A stretch of DNA of 64,000 bases from Enterobacter hormaechei subsp. xiangfangensis (lineage in GTDB: Bacteria > Pseudomonadota > Gammaproteobacteria > Enterobacterales > Enterobacteriaceae): the NCBI RefSeq assembly GCF_001729785.1, contig NZ_CP017183.1, positions 4,278,001 through 4,342,000 on the forward strand, in the 5' to 3' direction. Every line of letters starts with the position of its first letter. The first letter of the stretch is position 1. The notes beneath the pieces were generated by a model. That model did not search any database, had not been told where the DNA came from, and was given only the letters and a program-made list of their open reading frames with translations. The position numbers were made by a program, and so were the translations under genes. Shown one piece after another: positions 35,282-46,361 of the stretch.

Positions 35282-36598
35282 TTAAGACTTCGTCGACTGC
35301 TCAAAGCGGCGCAGCAGCTGATTCCCGCGCTCTACCGCGGAATCCAGCGCCTGCTGTGGCGTTTTCTTCCCGGTCCAGACGCTTTCCAGCTCTTCATCGA
35401 CGATGGTGCGGATCTGCGGCATGTTGCCCAGACGCAGGCCTTTGGTGAACGGCAACGGCGGCTTGTTCAGCATCTGACGCGTCGCGATATCCGCGCCCGG
35501 GTTCTTGCTGTAGAAGCCCTGCTCGCGGGTCAGGTCGTACGCGGCTTTGGTGATCGGCAGGTAGCCGGTCTTCTGGTGCCACTCGGCGGCGTTTTCCGGC
35601 TTCGCCAGGAAGTCGAGGAACTCGGCCACGCCTTTGTAGGTGCCGTTGTCTTTACCCTGCATCACCCACAGGCTCGCCCCGCCGATGATGGCATTCTGCG
35701 GCGCGCCTTTGACGTCAGCGTCGTACGGCATCATGCCCACGCCGTAATTGAATTTGGCGTAGTGACGGATGTCTGCCAGCGAGCCAGATGAGGCGGTGGT
35801 AATGGCGCAATCGCCGTTGTAGAACTTCTCGGTGGATTCGTCTTTACGCCCGAAGTAGCTGAAGTCGCCCTTCTTATTGAGTGCTTCCAGCAGCGCGATG
35901 TGCTTCACCTGCTCCGGCTTGTTGAACTCCAGCACCGCGTCGGTACCGTCGAAGCCGTTGTTTTTGGTGGCAACCGGCAGGCCGTGCCAGGCGCTGAAGT
36001 TTTCAATCTGGATCCAGCCCTGCCAGCCGCTGGCGTAGCCGCACTTCATCCCCGCCGCTTTCAGCTTCGCGGTGTATTCGGCCAGGTCCTGCCAGGTTTT
36101 TGGCGGCTGCTCCGGATCTAAACCGGCTTTCCTGAAGGCGTCTTTGTTGTAGTACAGCACTGGCGTAGAGCTGTTAAACGGCTGGGACAGCAGATGCCCG
36201 CTTTTGGAATCCGTGTAGTATCCCGCCACGGTTGGCACGAACTGGGACTCGTCAAAGTTAATGCCCGCCTCTTTGAACACCTCGTACACCGGCTTGATGG
36301 CTTTGGAGGCCATCATGGTCGCGGTGCCCACTTCATAAACCTGTAACAGCGCAGGCGCGTTACCGGTACGGAAGGCGGCGATGCCCGCGCTCAGGCTCTG
36401 CTCGTAGTTGCCTTTGTACACCGGCACAATTTTGTAATCCGGGTGGGTGTCGTTGAAACGTTGCGCCAGGGAGTCAACCTCTTTACCCAACTCTCCTTCC
36501 ATGGAATGCCAGAACGGAATGGTCGTCACAGCCATTGCGTTCGTCGCAAAAGCCAGACCCAGTGCCAGACCCAAAGCTGTGTGTCGTAACGATGTCAT
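35282..36598 (-). CDS. ugpB: UgpB, periplasmic glycerol-3-phosphate binding protein
   Basis: Substrate-binding protein that delivers glycerol-3-phosphate and glycerophosphocholine to UgpAE. The second of two nearby ATG codons, at 36598 ([14 protein letters not shown]), is preferred: it gives 438 residues as in E. coli and leaves room for the AGAGAG ribosome site; the ATG at 36604 touches it. The signal peptide ends at NAMA, and the mature protein starts [15 protein letters not shown]. First gene of ugpBAECQ, under Pho boxes at 36659-36711. Confidence 0.97.
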   Translation of the reverse strand: MTSLRHTALGLALGLAFATNAMAVTTIPFWHSMEGELGKEVDSLAQRFNDTHPDYKIVPVYKGNYEQSLSAGIAAFRTGNAPALLQVYEVGTATMMASKAIKPVYEVFKEAGINFDESQFVPTVAGYYTDSKSGHLLSQPFNSSTPVLYYNKDAFRKAGLDPEQPPKTWQDLAEYTAKLKAAGMKCGYASGWQGWIQIENFSAWHGLPVATKNNGFDGTDAVLEFNKPEQVKHIALLEALNKKGDFSYFGRKDESTEKFYNGDCAITTASSGSLADIRHYAKFNYGVGMMPYDADVKGAPQNAIIGGASLWVMQGKDNGTYKGVAEFLDFLAKPENAAEWHQKTGYLPITKAAYDLTREQGFYSKNPGADIATRQMLNKPPLPFTKGLRLGNMPQIRTIVDEELESVWTGKKTPQQALDSAVERGNQLLRRFEQSTKS

Positions 36599-36658
36599 TG
36601 TCATCTCTCTTATTGTGCCGGATGCGCGATATCACGCGTTTTATGCTCGCGAGGTAAC

Positions 36659-36711
36659 ATGACATGCTCGAATGACAGAAAAATAACTGTTTGTTTACAG
36701 ACAGGTGACAG
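36659..36711 (-). promoter_or_regulatory. Pho boxes of the ugpB promoter
   Basis: On the minus strand CTGTCAC-CTGT-CTGTAAA (36711-36694) and CTGTCAT-TCGA-GCATGTCAT (36678-36659) are pairs of 7-base PhoB repeats separated by 4-base spacers. The second block and its downstream flank are almost the same as in E. coli ugpB, which PhoB activates under phosphate starvation. Confidence 0.78.
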
Positions 36712-36759
36712 CCAGGCGTCAGAGGGATGATGGTTGTGTGAAGGGGTTTAGATGTTGGG

Positions 36760-36807
36760 TGCGGTCTAGTGCCCTCACCCCGGCCCTCTCCCACAGGGAG
36801 AGGGAGA
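36760..36807. repeat. GGGAGAGGG palindrome, family A copy 6
   Basis: GTGCGGTCTAGTG flank, CCCTCACCCCGG, CCCTCTCCC, a CACA loop, GGGAGAGGG. It is nearly identical to copy 2 at 8212. It lies between the ugpB promoter region and the livF terminator, upstream of ugpB rather than between convergent genes. Confidence 0.8.
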
Positions 36808-36814
36808 AAACACT

Positions 36815-36840
36815 AAAAAGGCAACTTGCGTTGCCTTTTT
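36815..36840 (-). terminator. Rho-independent terminator of livKHMGF
   Basis: On the minus strand AAAAAGGCAAC, GCAA loop, GTTGCCTTTTT: an 11-bp stem ending in a T-tract, 8 bases beyond the livF stop codon. Confidence 0.9.
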
Positions 36841-36848
36841 GCTTTTAC

Positions 36849-37562
<714 letters not shown>

Positions 37563-37563
37563 C

Positions 37564-38328
37564 TTATGCCTCACCAAGGTATGCGCGGATCACGTCCGGG
37601 TTGTTGCGGATCTCTTCCGGCGTGCCGTTTGCCAGCGGCGTGCCCTGGTTTACCACGTAGATACGGTCCGAAATGCCCATCACCAGCTTCATGTCATGCT
37701 CAATCAGCAGGATGGTGGTGTCGTGATGGTCGCGCAGCTCGGCAATCAGCTCGTCCAGCTCTTTGGTCTCTTTCGGATTGAGACCTGCCGCTGGTTCGTC
37801 GAGCATCAGGATCTCCGGCTGCGTCACCATGCAGCGCACAATCTCCAGGCGACGCTGATCCCCGTAAGCGAGGTTGCTCGCCTGACGGTTGGCGTGCTGG
37901 AGCAGGCCGATACGGTCGAGCCAGGTCGCGGCGCGATCGAGCGCCTCTTCCTGCGTGCGGCGGAAGGCCGGGGTTTTCAGCAGGCCGGAGAAGAGGCCGG
38001 TTTTCAGCTGCTGATGTTGCGCCACCAGCAGGTTCTCAATCACCGTCATCTCGCGGAACAGACGCACGTGCTGGAAGGTACGCACCACGCCCATGCGGGC
38101 AATCTGCTGGCCCGGCAGCCCTTCAAGATGCTGATCGCGCAGCATGATGGTGCCGCCCGTCGGCTTGTAGAAGCCGGTCAGGCAGTTGAAGACCGTGGTT
38201 TTTCCCGCGCCGTTCGGGCCAATCAGGGAGACAATCTCTTTCTTGTGCAGATCCAGATTCACATTGTTGACCGCCAGCAGGCCGCCAAAACGCATCATCA
38301 GGCCGTTAACGGATAATAAAGGCTTCAT
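37564..38328 (-). CDS. livG: LivG, branched-chain amino-acid ABC ATPase
   Basis: Second ATPase of the LIV-I/LS importer, 254 residues against 255 in E. coli. Walker [10 protein letters not shown] lies near residue 38, the signature-like [11 protein letters not shown] further on and Walker [14 protein letters not shown] after it. The C-terminal [13 protein letters not shown] is typical of the HAAT family. Its start overlaps the livM stop codon by 4 bases. Confidence 0.97.
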   Translation of the reverse strand: MKPLLSVNGLMMRFGGLLAVNNVNLDLHKKEIVSLIGPNGAGKTTVFNCLTGFYKPTGGTIMLRDQHLEGLPGQQIARMGVVRTFQHVRLFREMTVIENLLVAQHQQLKTGLFSGLLKTPAFRRTQEEALDRAATWLDRIGLLQHANRQASNLAYGDQRRLEIVRCMVTQPEILMLDEPAAGLNPKETKELDELIAELRDHHDTTILLIEHDMKLVMGISDRIYVVNQGTPLANGTPEEIRNNPDVIRAYLGEA

Positions 38329-39602
38329 GCCTGCTCTCCTTTCGCCTGTGTGCGTTTCAGCTTCAGCTGTGGACGGGTCATCGGCAGGAGACCCTGCGGA
38401 CGCCAGATCATCATCAGCACCATCAAACCACCCAGCATTAACATGCTGTATTCGTTAAAGTCGCGCATCAGCTCGCGGGAGACCACCAGCAGGATAGCCG
38501 CGAGGATCACGGCGAACTGCGAGCCCATTCCGCCGAGCACCACAATCGCCAGCACGAAGGCCGATTCGGCAAAGGTGAACGATTCCGGGCTGACGAAGCC
38601 CTGACGCGCGGCAAACAGCGTTCCGGCGAAACCGGCAAACGCGGCGCTGATGGTAAATGCGGTCAGCTTGATGCGGGTCGGGTTCAGGCCCAGGGAGCGG
38701 CAGGCGATCTCATCTTCGCGCAGCGCTTCCCACGCGCGACCCAGCGGCATGCGCAGCAGACGGTTGATCACAAACAGCGTAATCACCACCAGCAGCAGCG
38801 CCACCAGATAGAGCCAGATCACGCGGTCGGACGGATCGTATTTGATGCCAAAGAAGTTGCTGAAGGTATCCCAGCCGCCTTCGCGGGCGGTACGGCTGAA
38901 CTCCAAGCCGAAGAAGGTCGGTTTCGGGATCTGGCTGATGCCGTTCGGACCGCCGGTCACTTCGGTATTGTTGAGCAGCAGAATACGGACGATTTCGCCG
39001 AAGCCTAAGGTCACAATCGCCAGGTAGTCACCGCGCAGGCGCAGCACCGGGAAACCGAGCAGGAAGCCCGCCGCGGCAGAGACCAGCCCCGCCAGCGGCA
39101 GACAGGTCCAGAAGCCGAGGCCGTAATAGTGGTTCAGCAGCGCGAAGGTGTACGCGCCGATGGCGTAGAACCCGCCGTAGCCCAGCACCAGCAGGCCAGA
39201 CAGCCCCACCACCACGTTCAGACCCAGCCCCAGAATCACGTAGATCATGGTCAGGGTGGCAATATCCACCGTCCCGCGCGATACCATAAACGGCCACGCC
39301 ACGGCAGCCACCAGCAGCGCCACAAGGAACAGCTTCTGTTTCACGGTTGTACCGTCGATCGCCGGCAGGACGAATTTCGGCCCGGAGACGTTTTTCAGCG
39401 TCTTCTGGAACAGCGGACGCAGCAGCTGGAACAGGAACACCACAGCGGTGCCGATAAACACCCACTGCCAGCGGATGTCGGGGGCGGTATCCACCACCAG
39501 CTTCGTGCCGTCCAGCCCTAACTGGACGCCCATAAAGACGCCCGCCAGGACGAAGAACATGGCGGCAGAGAGCAGCGCCATCGCAAAATGCATCGGTTTC
39601 AT
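38325..39602 (-). CDS. livM: LivM, branched-chain amino-acid ABC permease
   Basis: Inner-membrane permease of the LIV-I/LS system, 425 residues as E. coli. The N-terminal extension (about 90 residues with extra membrane segments) is typical of LivM. The permease core contains [20 protein letters not shown] and the cytoplasmic loop [26 protein letters not shown] that contacts the ATPases. It overlaps livH by 4 bases. Confidence 0.97.
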   Translation of the reverse strand: MKPMHFAMALLSAAMFFVLAGVFMGVQLGLDGTKLVVDTAPDIRWQWVFIGTAVVFLFQLLRPLFQKTLKNVSGPKFVLPAIDGTTVKQKLFLVALLVAAVAWPFMVSRGTVDIATLTMIYVILGLGLNVVVGLSGLLVLGYGGFYAIGAYTFALLNHYYGLGFWTCLPLAGLVSAAAGFLLGFPVLRLRGDYLAIVTLGFGEIVRILLLNNTEVTGGPNGISQIPKPTFFGLEFSRTAREGGWDTFSNFFGIKYDPSDRVIWLYLVALLLVVITLFVINRLLRMPLGRAWEALREDEIACRSLGLNPTRIKLTAFTISAAFAGFAGTLFAARQGFVSPESFTFAESAFVLAIVVLGGMGSQFAVILAAILLVVSRELMRDFNEYSMLMLGGLMVLMMIWRPQGLLPMTRPQLKLKRTQAKGEQA

Positions 39603-40525
39603 ACTTTCTCTACCTCCGGACGGCCCAGAATACCGGTAGGCATCACCAGCAGAACCAGAATCAGCAGGGCAAACGACACCACATCTTTATACTCCGTACT
39701 CAGGTACGCCGAGGAGAGCGACTCCGCCACGCCGAGGATCAGACCACCGATCATCGCGCCCGGAATGCTGCCGATTCCGCCCAGTACCGCCGCGGTGAAG
39801 GCTTTCATCCCGGCCATAAAACCGATGTACGGGTTGATTACGCCGTAGAACTGGCCGAGCAACACGCCAGCCACCGCCGCCATCGCTGCGCCGATCACGA
39901 AGGTCAGGGCAATCACGCGGTCGGTGTTAATCCCGAGCAGGCTCGCCATCTTCAGATCTTCCGCGCAGGCGCGGCAGGCGCGTCCCATGCGGGAGTAGCG
40001 GATGAACAGGGTCAGGGCCAGCATGGCAATAAATGTCACAACCCAGATTACCAGCTGCATGGTGGTGACAGAGGCGGAGAAGTTTTCGCTGGCCCCCACA
40101 ATCCACTGGCCGTTAAACAGGCTTGGCAGCGCCACGTCGCGTGAACCTTCAGTCAGGCTGACGTAGTTTTGCAGGAAAATGGACATCCCTATGGCGGAGA
40201 TCAGCGCGATCAGGCGCTTGGAGCTGCGCACCGGTCGGTAGGCTACCCGTTCGATACTCCAGCCGTAGGCGCTGGCGATCACAATCGCGCCGACAAACCC
40301 GGCGGCTACCAGCAGCCAGCTGCTGTCGATGCCCATCATCATCAGCGCGGCGATGATCATAAAGGAGACGTAGCTACCGATCATGTACACCTCGCCGTGG
40401 GCGAAGTTAATCATGCCGATAATGCCGTAAACCATCGTGTAGCCGATGGCGATCAGCGCGTAAGTGCTTCCCAGCGTGACGCCGTTAAACATCTGCTGCA
40501 AAAAGTAGAGAAACTGCTCGGACAT
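39599..40525 (-). CDS. livH: LivH, branched-chain amino-acid ABC permease
   Basis: Partner permease of LivM. The ATG at 40525 ([19 protein letters not shown]) gives 308 residues, as E. coli; an ATG two codons earlier is less likely. Conserved blocks include [20 protein letters not shown] and the loop [29 protein letters not shown]. It is separated from livK by 46 bases holding a GC-rich stem-loop. Confidence 0.96.
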   Translation of the reverse strand: MSEQFLYFLQQMFNGVTLGSTYALIAIGYTMVYGIIGMINFAHGEVYMIGSYVSFMIIAALMMMGIDSSWLLVAAGFVGAIVIASAYGWSIERVAYRPVRSSKRLIALISAIGMSIFLQNYVSLTEGSRDVALPSLFNGQWIVGASENFSASVTTMQLVIWVVTFIAMLALTLFIRYSRMGRACRACAEDLKMASLLGINTDRVIALTFVIGAAMAAVAGVLLGQFYGVINPYIGFMAGMKAFTAAVLGGIGSIPGAMIGGLILGVAESLSSAYLSTEYKDVVSFALLILVLLVMPTGILGRPEVEKV

Positions 40526-40543
40526 ATGCAAACCTTTTTATAC

Positions 40544-40563
40544 CCGCCCGGTGAGCCGGGCGG
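40544..40563. other. Stem-loop between livK and livH
   Basis: CCGCCCGG (40544-40551) and CCGGGCGG (40556-40563) form an 8-bp GC stem with a 4-base loop. No T-run follows on the minus strand. It lies in the only real gap of livKHMGF and could stabilise the livK 3' end, giving more binding protein than permease. Confidence 0.6.
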
Positions 40564-40571
40564 TGGGATGA

Positions 40572-41681
40572 TTATCTGGCGACCGAGGACGAACCGTCGG
40601 CGTGCCACTTAAAGACACCAAATTCAAATCCCTTCAGATCGCCTTTCTCATCCCAGTTCAGCGGCCCAATCACGGTGTTCGCCCCGTGCGCTTTTAAATC
40701 TTTCACCAGATCCAGCGGTTCTTTGCTGCCGGTACGGTCCAGCGCGGTGGCCAGAGACTGTACGGCCGCGTAGGTGATCCAGACGTACGGACCACTCGGA
40801 TCTTTCTTCTGCGCCTTGAGCGCATCCACGATAGTCTTATTCGCCGGATCCTGGTCATAGCGTTTTGGCATCGTCACCAGCATGCCTTCGGCAGAATCCC
40901 CCGCGATGTTGGACAGGGAGGCATTGCCCACGCCCTCTGGCCCCATGAACTGGGTTTTCAGACCGGTGGCGCGCGCCTGGCGCAGCATCTGCCCCATTTC
41001 CGGGTAGTAGCCGCCGTAGTAAACGAAGTCGATATTCTCTTTTTGCAGACGGGCGATCAGCGCGGAGAAGTCTTTCTCACCGGCGGTAATGCCGTCGAAG
41101 AAGACGATGTTTGCCCCGCCTTTTTTCAGGCCGTCCTGTACGGAACGCGCCAGGCCTTCGCCGTACTGCTGCTTATCGTGAATGATGGCGATACGCTGCG
41201 GCTTAACGGTTTCGAGGATGTATTTGGCGGCGGTTGGCCCCTGAGAGGAGTCCAGACCGGCGGTACGCATGATGTGCTGGTAGCCGCGCTGGGTCAGTTC
41301 CGGGTTGGTGGCGCCCGGGGTGATCATCAGAATGCCTTCGTCTTCGTAGATATCAGACGCAGGCTGCGTGGAAGAGGAACACAGGTGCCCTATGACGTAC
41401 TGGATACCGTCGTTAACAATTTTGTTGGCGACCGCGACGGCCTGTTTTGGATCGCAGGCGTCGTCATACTCCACGCCCACCAGCTTGTCGCCTTTGATCC
41501 CGCCTTTGGCGTTGATATCTTTGATGGCCTGACGCGCGCCGTTGAACTCCATGTCACCCCACTGGGCAACAGGGCCGGACATCGCCCCCACTACCGCAAC
41601 TTTAATGTCGTCTGCCATAGCGGCATGCGAGATCGACAGTGCGACCATCCCCGCGATTAATGTCTTCGCGTTCCTTTTCAT
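40572..41681 (-). CDS. livK: LivK, leucine-specific binding protein
   Basis: Periplasmic binding protein specific for leucine. The ATG at 41681 ([23 protein letters not shown]) gives 369 residues, as E. coli, including a 23-residue signal peptide. It shares long blocks with LivJ at 42607 ([40 protein letters not shown]). The motif [21 protein letters not shown] and the location before livHMGF identify it as LivK. First gene of livKHMGF. Confidence 0.95.
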   Translation of the reverse strand: MKRNAKTLIAGMVALSISHAAMADDIKVAVVGAMSGPVAQWGDMEFNGARQAIKDINAKGGIKGDKLVGVEYDDACDPKQAVAVANKIVNDGIQYVIGHLCSSSTQPASDIYEDEGILMITPGATNPELTQRGYQHIMRTAGLDSSQGPTAAKYILETVKPQRIAIIHDKQQYGEGLARSVQDGLKKGGANIVFFDGITAGEKDFSALIARLQKENIDFVYYGGYYPEMGQMLRQARATGLKTQFMGPEGVGNASLSNIAGDSAEGMLVTMPKRYDQDPANKTIVDALKAQKKDPSGPYVWITYAAVQSLATALDRTGSKEPLDLVKDLKAHGANTVIGPLNWDEKGDLKGFEFGVFKWHADGSSSVAR

Positions 41682-41741
41682 CTCTGAATCCCCATTCGTG
41701 ATGTCGTGTTTATATTTTGTTTTATTATGGTTAAAAAGCAT

Positions 41742-42105
41742 TCTGTACTTTTAATGAACAACGCTATTTTTACCAGTGCCTTTAATGATTTAGCGCAGTT
41801 TTTTGTCAAAAACCAGACTAAAATCTCTATTTTTCAGGCGATTAAGCAAAGATAATATTCTGAAATCAGGCGGAGATAAACAAATAAAAGCGCAGTTGGC
41901 AGCATAAAATAACGGTACAAAGCGCCGAATAAATCACTACCCTTCAGGTTAAAATTCTGCTTATTTTTCGATCCATGTGTTTTCAAACTGCGCATTACGC
42001 TGTCAAAAAACTAATCACCTGGTAAATGGGAAGAAAAAGAGAAAGCGCCTGAGCAAATAAATTGAGTACACTGGCCCTACTCTTTTTGATTTGGACAAGC
42101 AGCTA
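41742..42105. promoter_or_regulatory. livK/panM divergent spacer
   Basis: About 420 bases between the divergent starts of livK and panM, strongly AT-rich compared with its neighbours. It contains no open frame of note. It must hold the livK promoter, which in E. coli is under leucine-responsive Lrp control, and the panM promoter. I see AT tracts but cannot assign sites with confidence. Confidence 0.5.
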
Positions 42106-42489
42106 ATGAAACTGACTATCGTGCGTCTGGTGACCTTTAGCGACCAGGATCATATCGACCTGGGCAAGATCTGGCCGGAATATTCCCCTTCATCGCTGGC
42201 CGTCGATGAAAACCACCGCATCTATGCCGCGCGTTTTAATGAACGTCTGCTGGCCGCCGTCCGCGTAACGCTGAGCGGCACGGAAGGGGCGCTGGACTCC
42301 CTGCGCGTGCGCGACGTGACCCGTCGTCGCGGGGTCGGGCAGTATTTGATTGAAGAGGTGATCCGCGAAAACCCGAGCGTAACCTCCTGGTGGATGGCCG
42401 ACGTGGGCGTGGAGGATCGCGGCGTGATGGCAGCGTTTATGCAGGCGTTAGGGTTTACGGCGCAGTCGAACGGGTGGGAGAAGCGCTAG
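42106..42489 (+). CDS. panM: PanM/PanZ, PanD maturation and control factor
   Basis: GNAT-fold protein that binds acetyl-CoA and aspartate decarboxylase (PanD), promotes PanD self-cleavage and also inhibits it when CoA is high, controlling pantothenate synthesis. The ATG at 42106 (MKLTIVRLVTFSDQDH) gives 127 residues, as E. coli. Conserved blocks are WPEYSPSSLAVDENHRIYAARFNERLLAAVRVTL and the CoA loop RRRGVGQYLIEE. It stands between livK and livJ, and converges with livJ. Confidence 0.95.
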   Translation: MKLTIVRLVTFSDQDHIDLGKIWPEYSPSSLAVDENHRIYAARFNERLLAAVRVTLSGTEGALDSLRVRDVTRRRGVGQYLIEEVIRENPSVTSWWMADVGVEDRGVMAAFMQALGFTAQSNGWEKR

Positions 42490-42493
42490 ATCT

Positions 42494-42601
42494 GTGCGGC
42501 CTGATACCCTCACCCCGGCCCTCTCCCTAAGGGAGAGGGAGAAAACCGGGTAATCCCCTCTCCCCGTGGGAGAGGGTTAGGGTGAGGGCATCAACCCGCA
42601 C
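42494..42601. repeat. Double GGGAGAGGG element, family A copy 7
   Basis: Two palindromes in tandem: the first carries the left flank GTGCGGCCTGATACCCTCACCCC, the second carries the right flank GGGTGAGGGCATCAACCCGCAC. AGAAAACCGGGTAATC links them. The outer flanks are inverted copies of each other, so the whole behaves like a BIME. It fills the panM/livJ convergent spacer. Confidence 0.85.
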
Positions 42602-42606
42602 CAGCA

Positions 42607-43707
42607 TTATTTGGCATCAGTAGCAGTGCCATTGGCATGCCAGTCAAACACGCCGAACTCGAAGCCCTTCAGGTCGCCCTTCTCATCCCAGGACAGCGGT
42701 CCCATCACGGTTTCCACCGAGTTCGCTTTCAGCCAGGTGGCAATCTCCGCCGGATCGGCTGACTGGTTCAGGCCCGCTTGCAGAGACTGCAACGCTGCGT
42801 AAGTGGTCCAGACGAACGCACCGCTTGGATCCTGTTTCTTCGCCTTGATGGCATCGACAACAGGTTTGTTCGCAGGCACCTGGTCGTAGTTCTTCGGCTT
42901 GGTCACCAGCAGACCTTCAGCGGATTCACCCGCGATGTTAGACAGGGAAACGTTCGCGACACCTTCTGGCCCCATGAACTGCGTCTTCAGACCCGCCGCA
43001 CGCGCCTGACGCAGGATCTGCCCCATTTCCGGGTGGTAGCCGCCGTAGTAAACGAAATCGATATTTTCCTTCTTCAGACGCGCGACCAGGGTCGAGAAGT
43101 CTTTCTCACCGGCGGTGATACCGTCAAAGAACACCACGTTGGCGTTCGCTTTTTTCAGGTTATCCTGCACCGCACGGGCCAGGCCTTCGCCGTACTGCTG
43201 TTTGTCATGAACAATCGCGATGCGCTGCGGCTTCACTTTTTCCACGATGTATTTCGCGGCGGTTGGCCCCTGATCGGAGTCCAGACCGGTGGTACGCAGG
43301 ATCAGCTTATAGCCGCGCGCGGTGAGCTCTGGCGCCGTCGCGGCCGGCGTGATCATCAGAATGCCTTCGTCTTCGTAGATGTCAGATGCGGGCTGGGTGG
43401 AAGAGGAGCACAGGTGACCAATAACGTATTTGATCCCGTCGTTTACCACTTTGTTCGCCACCGCGACCGCCTGTTTTGGGTCACAGGCATCGTCATATTT
43501 TACGATTTGCAGCTTTTCGCCCTTGATGCCGCCCTTAGCATTAATGTCTGCAACCGCCTGTTCCGCGCCCGTAAATTCCTGATCGCCGTACTGTGCTACC
43601 GGACCGGACATCGCGCCCACCACGGCCACTTTAATATCGGCCTGCGCCATGGCGCTGAATGCCAACGCGATACATCCTGCCAGTAACGCTTTACCCTTCA
43701 TGTTCAT
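42607..43707 (-). CDS. livJ: LivJ, Leu/Ile/Val binding protein
   Basis: Periplasmic binding protein of LIV-I for leucine, isoleucine and valine. The ATG at 43707 ([23 protein letters not shown]) gives 366 residues against 367 in E. coli, with a signal peptide of about 23 residues. It uses the same membrane components as LivK. Distinguishing blocks are [21 protein letters not shown] and the C-terminus [13 protein letters not shown]. It is transcribed alone, ending at the double repeat. Confidence 0.96.
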   Translation of the reverse strand: MNMKGKALLAGCIALAFSAMAQADIKVAVVGAMSGPVAQYGDQEFTGAEQAVADINAKGGIKGEKLQIVKYDDACDPKQAVAVANKVVNDGIKYVIGHLCSSSTQPASDIYEDEGILMITPAATAPELTARGYKLILRTTGLDSDQGPTAAKYIVEKVKPQRIAIVHDKQQYGEGLARAVQDNLKKANANVVFFDGITAGEKDFSTLVARLKKENIDFVYYGGYHPEMGQILRQARAAGLKTQFMGPEGVANVSLSNIAGESAEGLLVTKPKNYDQVPANKPVVDAIKAKKQDPSGAFVWTTYAALQSLQAGLNQSADPAEIATWLKANSVETVMGPLSWDEKGDLKGFEFGVFDWHANGTATDAK

Positions 43708-43870
43708 CCTGAGATTCCCCATTATTATGGTTATAACGATTGTTGTGATGTTGTTGTGTAGCGCTTTATTTCAGTTATAGGCGTGCTGTTCGCGCTTTTT
43801 CAGCATACTCTGCTAAAACATACCCCATTTTTATGATTTTGGAATAGCTAATTTGAAATGAAAATATGAT

Positions 43871-43900
43871 AAGCCCAACCGTCATTTCAGCCGGGCTTTT
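43871..43900 (-). terminator. Stem-loop after the transaminase gene
   Basis: On the minus strand AAAAGCCCGGC, TGAAATGAC, GGTTGGGCTT pair to form a stem with one or two imperfect positions, 5 bases past the stop codon. It is followed by ATCATATTTTCATTT, a weak T-rich tract. Confidence 0.6.
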
Positions 43901-43904
43901 GGCT

Positions 43905-45170
43905 TTATCGTGTCAGCGAGGCGGAAATAATATCCAGCGCTTTACGGAACTGCGCTTCGGGGATGGTGAGCGGGTAGAGGAAGCGAATAACGTTGCCGTA
44001 AACGCCGCAGCTCAAAAGCAGCAGCCCTTCGTTCAACGCGCGCTCCTGAACCTGACGGGTAAATTCCGGCGACGGCTGTCCGGTTTGCGGATCGGTAAAT
44101 TCCACCGCCACCATCGACCCCTGCCCACGGATATCGGCGATATACGGACAGCCATCCTTCGCTTTATTCAGCACCTCGACCAGATGATGCCCGAGATGCG
44201 CCGCGCGGGTGCAGAGATCGTCCTCGTCAATCACATCCAGCACCGCATGGGCCGCCGCAATCGCCAGCGGGTTACCTGCGTAGGTTCCGCCAAGTCCGCC
44301 CGGGGCCGGCGCATCCATTACCTCCGCCCGGCCAGAGACGGCAGAGAGCGGCATCCCGCCCGCCAGGCTTTTCGCCATAGTGATCAGATCGGGCTTCACG
44401 CAGTGGTTTTCCATGGAGAACAGCTTGCCGGTACGGGCGAAGCCGGTTTGCACTTCGTCGGCAATCAGTAAAATCCCGTGGGTATCGCACAGGGCACGCA
44501 GCGCCTGCATAAAATCAGCGGGCGCGACGTTGAATCCGCCCTCGCCCTGAACCGGTTCAATAATGATTGCCGCCACCTGATCGGGCGCGATATCGGCTTT
44601 GAAGATGCGCTCCAGGCTTTTTAACGCTTCGGCGGTACTGACGCCGTGCAGGCTGTTAGGGAATTGCGCGTGGTACACCGAGCCGGGGAACGGGCCGAAG
44701 CCGAGCTTATAGGGCGCCACTTTGCCGGTCAGCGCCATGGTCATAAAGGTACGGCCGTGGAACGCGCCGCCGAAGGTGATAAGGCCGGAACGTCTGGTGT
44801 ACGCGCGGGCGATTTTCACCGCGTTTTCGACCGCTTCCGCCCCCGTTGAGAAGAAGGCGGTTTTGGCTGGCCCCTCTATGGGTACGCGCTGGTTGATGCG
44901 CTCGGCAAGCGATACATAGCCTTCATAAGGGACGATTTGATAAGCGGTATGGGTAAAGGCGTGAAGCTGTTTTTCGACGGCGGCGATAACTTTAGGATGG
45001 CGATGCCCGGTATTCAGCACGGCGATCCCGGCGGCAAAATCAATATACTCGTTACCTTCCACGTCCCACACCGTGGCGTTTTCGGCTTTATCGGCATAGA
45101 AGTTACACATGACGCCGATACCGCGCGGCGTCGCCTGTAAACGCCGGTCGTTCAGTTCGTTATTTTTCAC
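43905..45170 (-). CDS. PuuE/GabT-like 4-aminobutyrate transaminase
   Basis: Class III PLP aminotransferase of 421 residues, the length of E. coli PuuE, to which it is clearly similar along its whole length (TPRGIGVMCNF, DVEGNEYIDFAAGIAVLNTGHRHP, GGLGGTYAGNPLAIAAAHAVLD). The cofactor-binding aspartate lies in IADEVQTGFARTG and the Schiff-base lysine in MAKSLAGGMPLS. The likely reaction is 4-aminobutyrate plus 2-oxoglutarate to succinate semialdehyde plus glutamate, but other omega-amino acids are possible. In K-12 livJ is next to rpoH; here this single gene is between them, with no gab or puu partner genes. Confidence 0.88.
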   Translation of the reverse strand: MKNNELNDRRLQATPRGIGVMCNFYADKAENATVWDVEGNEYIDFAAGIAVLNTGHRHPKVIAAVEKQLHAFTHTAYQIVPYEGYVSLAERINQRVPIEGPAKTAFFSTGAEAVENAVKIARAYTRRSGLITFGGAFHGRTFMTMALTGKVAPYKLGFGPFPGSVYHAQFPNSLHGVSTAEALKSLERIFKADIAPDQVAAIIIEPVQGEGGFNVAPADFMQALRALCDTHGILLIADEVQTGFARTGKLFSMENHCVKPDLITMAKSLAGGMPLSAVSGRAEVMDAPAPGGLGGTYAGNPLAIAAAHAVLDVIDEDDLCTRAAHLGHHLVEVLNKAKDGCPYIADIRGQGSMVAVEFTDPQTGQPSPEFTRQVQERALNEGLLLLSCGVYGNVIRFLYPLTIPEAQFRKALDIISASLTR

Positions 45171-45250
45171 CCTGTCACCCTCTGAAAGTCGCCTGCTTAG
45201 CGCATCAGTAAGTGTTTGCCAGGGGCAGGGAATTCGCCAGAGCGGGCGCT

Positions 45251-45287
45251 AAAAAAACAAAACCCCCAGACTCTCATCCAGGGGTTC
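45251..45287 (-). terminator. Rho-independent terminator of rpoH
   Basis: On the minus strand AACCCCTGG, ATGAGAGT, CTGGGGGTT form a stem, followed by TTGTTTTTTT. It starts about 20 bases past the rpoH stop codon. Confidence 0.88.
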
Positions 45288-45306
45288 TCGGTGTACTTCG
45301 CGAAAA

Positions 45307-46164
45307 TTACGCTTCGATAGCGGCGCGAAGTTTTTTCATGGCGTTCTTTTCAAGCTGACGCACACGTTCAGCGGAGACGCCGTAGCGGTCGGCCAGTTCC
45401 TGCAACGTGGACTTGTTATCTTCGTCCAGCCAGCGGGCACGGATGATATCCTGGCTACGCTCGTCTAGGCCTTCCATCGCGAAGGTCAGCTTGTTCGCCG
45501 CCTGGTCTTCCCAGTTATCCTCTTCAATGCCGTCAGCAAAGTTAGAGGTTTTATCCTGTAGATACAGAACCGGGGCCATCGGCTGGCTGTCGGACGCGTC
45601 ATCGTCGGCAGACATATCAAACGTCATGTCCTGAGCGGCCATACGGGATTCCATCTCGCGGACGTCTTTGCTGGAAACGCCCAGCTCGCGCGCCACCATT
45701 TCCACTTCATCCTGATTGAACCAGCCCAGACGCTGCTTGGTTTTACGCAGGTTGAAGAACAGTTTGCGCTGCGCTTTCGTCGTGGCGACTTTCACAATAC
45801 GCCAGTTACGCAAGACGTATTCGTGAATTTCCGCTTTGATCCAGTGCACGGCGAAGGAGACCAGTCGCACGCCCACTTCCGGGTTGAAGCGACGTACCGC
45901 CTTCATCAGGCCAATATTACCTTCCTGAATCAGGTCCGCCTGCGGCAGGCCGTAGCCCGCATAATTACGAGCAACGTGAACAACAAAGCGCAGGTGAGAC
46001 AGGATCAGCGTTTTAGCTGCTTCCAGATCGCCCTGGTAATGCAGCTTTTCAGCAAGCTCCTTTTCTTCCTCAGCCGTTAACATCGGCCAGGTGTTCGCAG
46101 CCCGGATGTAAGATTCCAGGTTACCAACAGGGGCTAAAGCTAAAGTTTGCATTTCTTTGGTCAT
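45307..46164 (-). CDS. rpoH: RpoH, heat-shock sigma factor sigma-32
   Basis: Sigma-70-family factor directing RNA polymerase to heat-shock promoters. It has 285 residues against 284 in E. coli. Visible parts: region 2 ([46 protein letters not shown]), the RpoH box [16 protein letters not shown] that binds core polymerase, and the region 4 helix-turn-helix [24 protein letters not shown]. The 5' coding region has AT-rich blocks able to act as the known RNA thermosensor. A sigma-E promoter lies upstream. Confidence 0.98.
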   Translation of the reverse strand: MTKEMQTLALAPVGNLESYIRAANTWPMLTAEEEKELAEKLHYQGDLEAAKTLILSHLRFVVHVARNYAGYGLPQADLIQEGNIGLMKAVRRFNPEVGVRLVSFAVHWIKAEIHEYVLRNWRIVKVATTKAQRKLFFNLRKTKQRLGWFNQDEVEMVARELGVSSKDVREMESRMAAQDMTFDMSADDDASDSQPMAPVLYLQDKTSNFADGIEEDNWEDQAANKLTFAMEGLDERSQDIIRARWLDEDNKSTLQELADRYGVSAERVRQLEKNAMKKLRAAIEA

Positions 46165-46260
46165 TCATTCCTCTCAATGTTTCTTCTGGTCCAGGTTGTC
46201 CCCGTCAGGCAACAACCATGCCAAAGCGTTTGAGCAACGAGATTAGCATTCACTCTTTTA

Positions 46261-46288
46261 TCAGACAGTGATTTTATCCACAAGTTCC
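46261..46288 (-). promoter_or_regulatory. Sigma-E promoter of rpoH (P3-like)
   Basis: On the minus strand GGAACTT (46288-46282) and TCTGA (46265-46261) are separated by exactly 16 bases, the sigma-E pattern, and the sequence between them is almost that of E. coli rpoH P3. It is about 97 bases from the rpoH start codon and links envelope stress to sigma-32. Confidence 0.85.
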
Positions 46289-46361
46289 AGGTGCAACAGT
46301 GAATAAATTACGCACAAAATGTGACATGAAGATGATTACAGGGGAAGAGACAACAGGGACG

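Noticed and set aside
46315..46345. CRP site upstream of rpoH (TGTGACATGAAGATGATTACA)
   Set aside because: Only the left half-site TGTGA is good; the right half is not at the standard spacing, so I did not annotate it.
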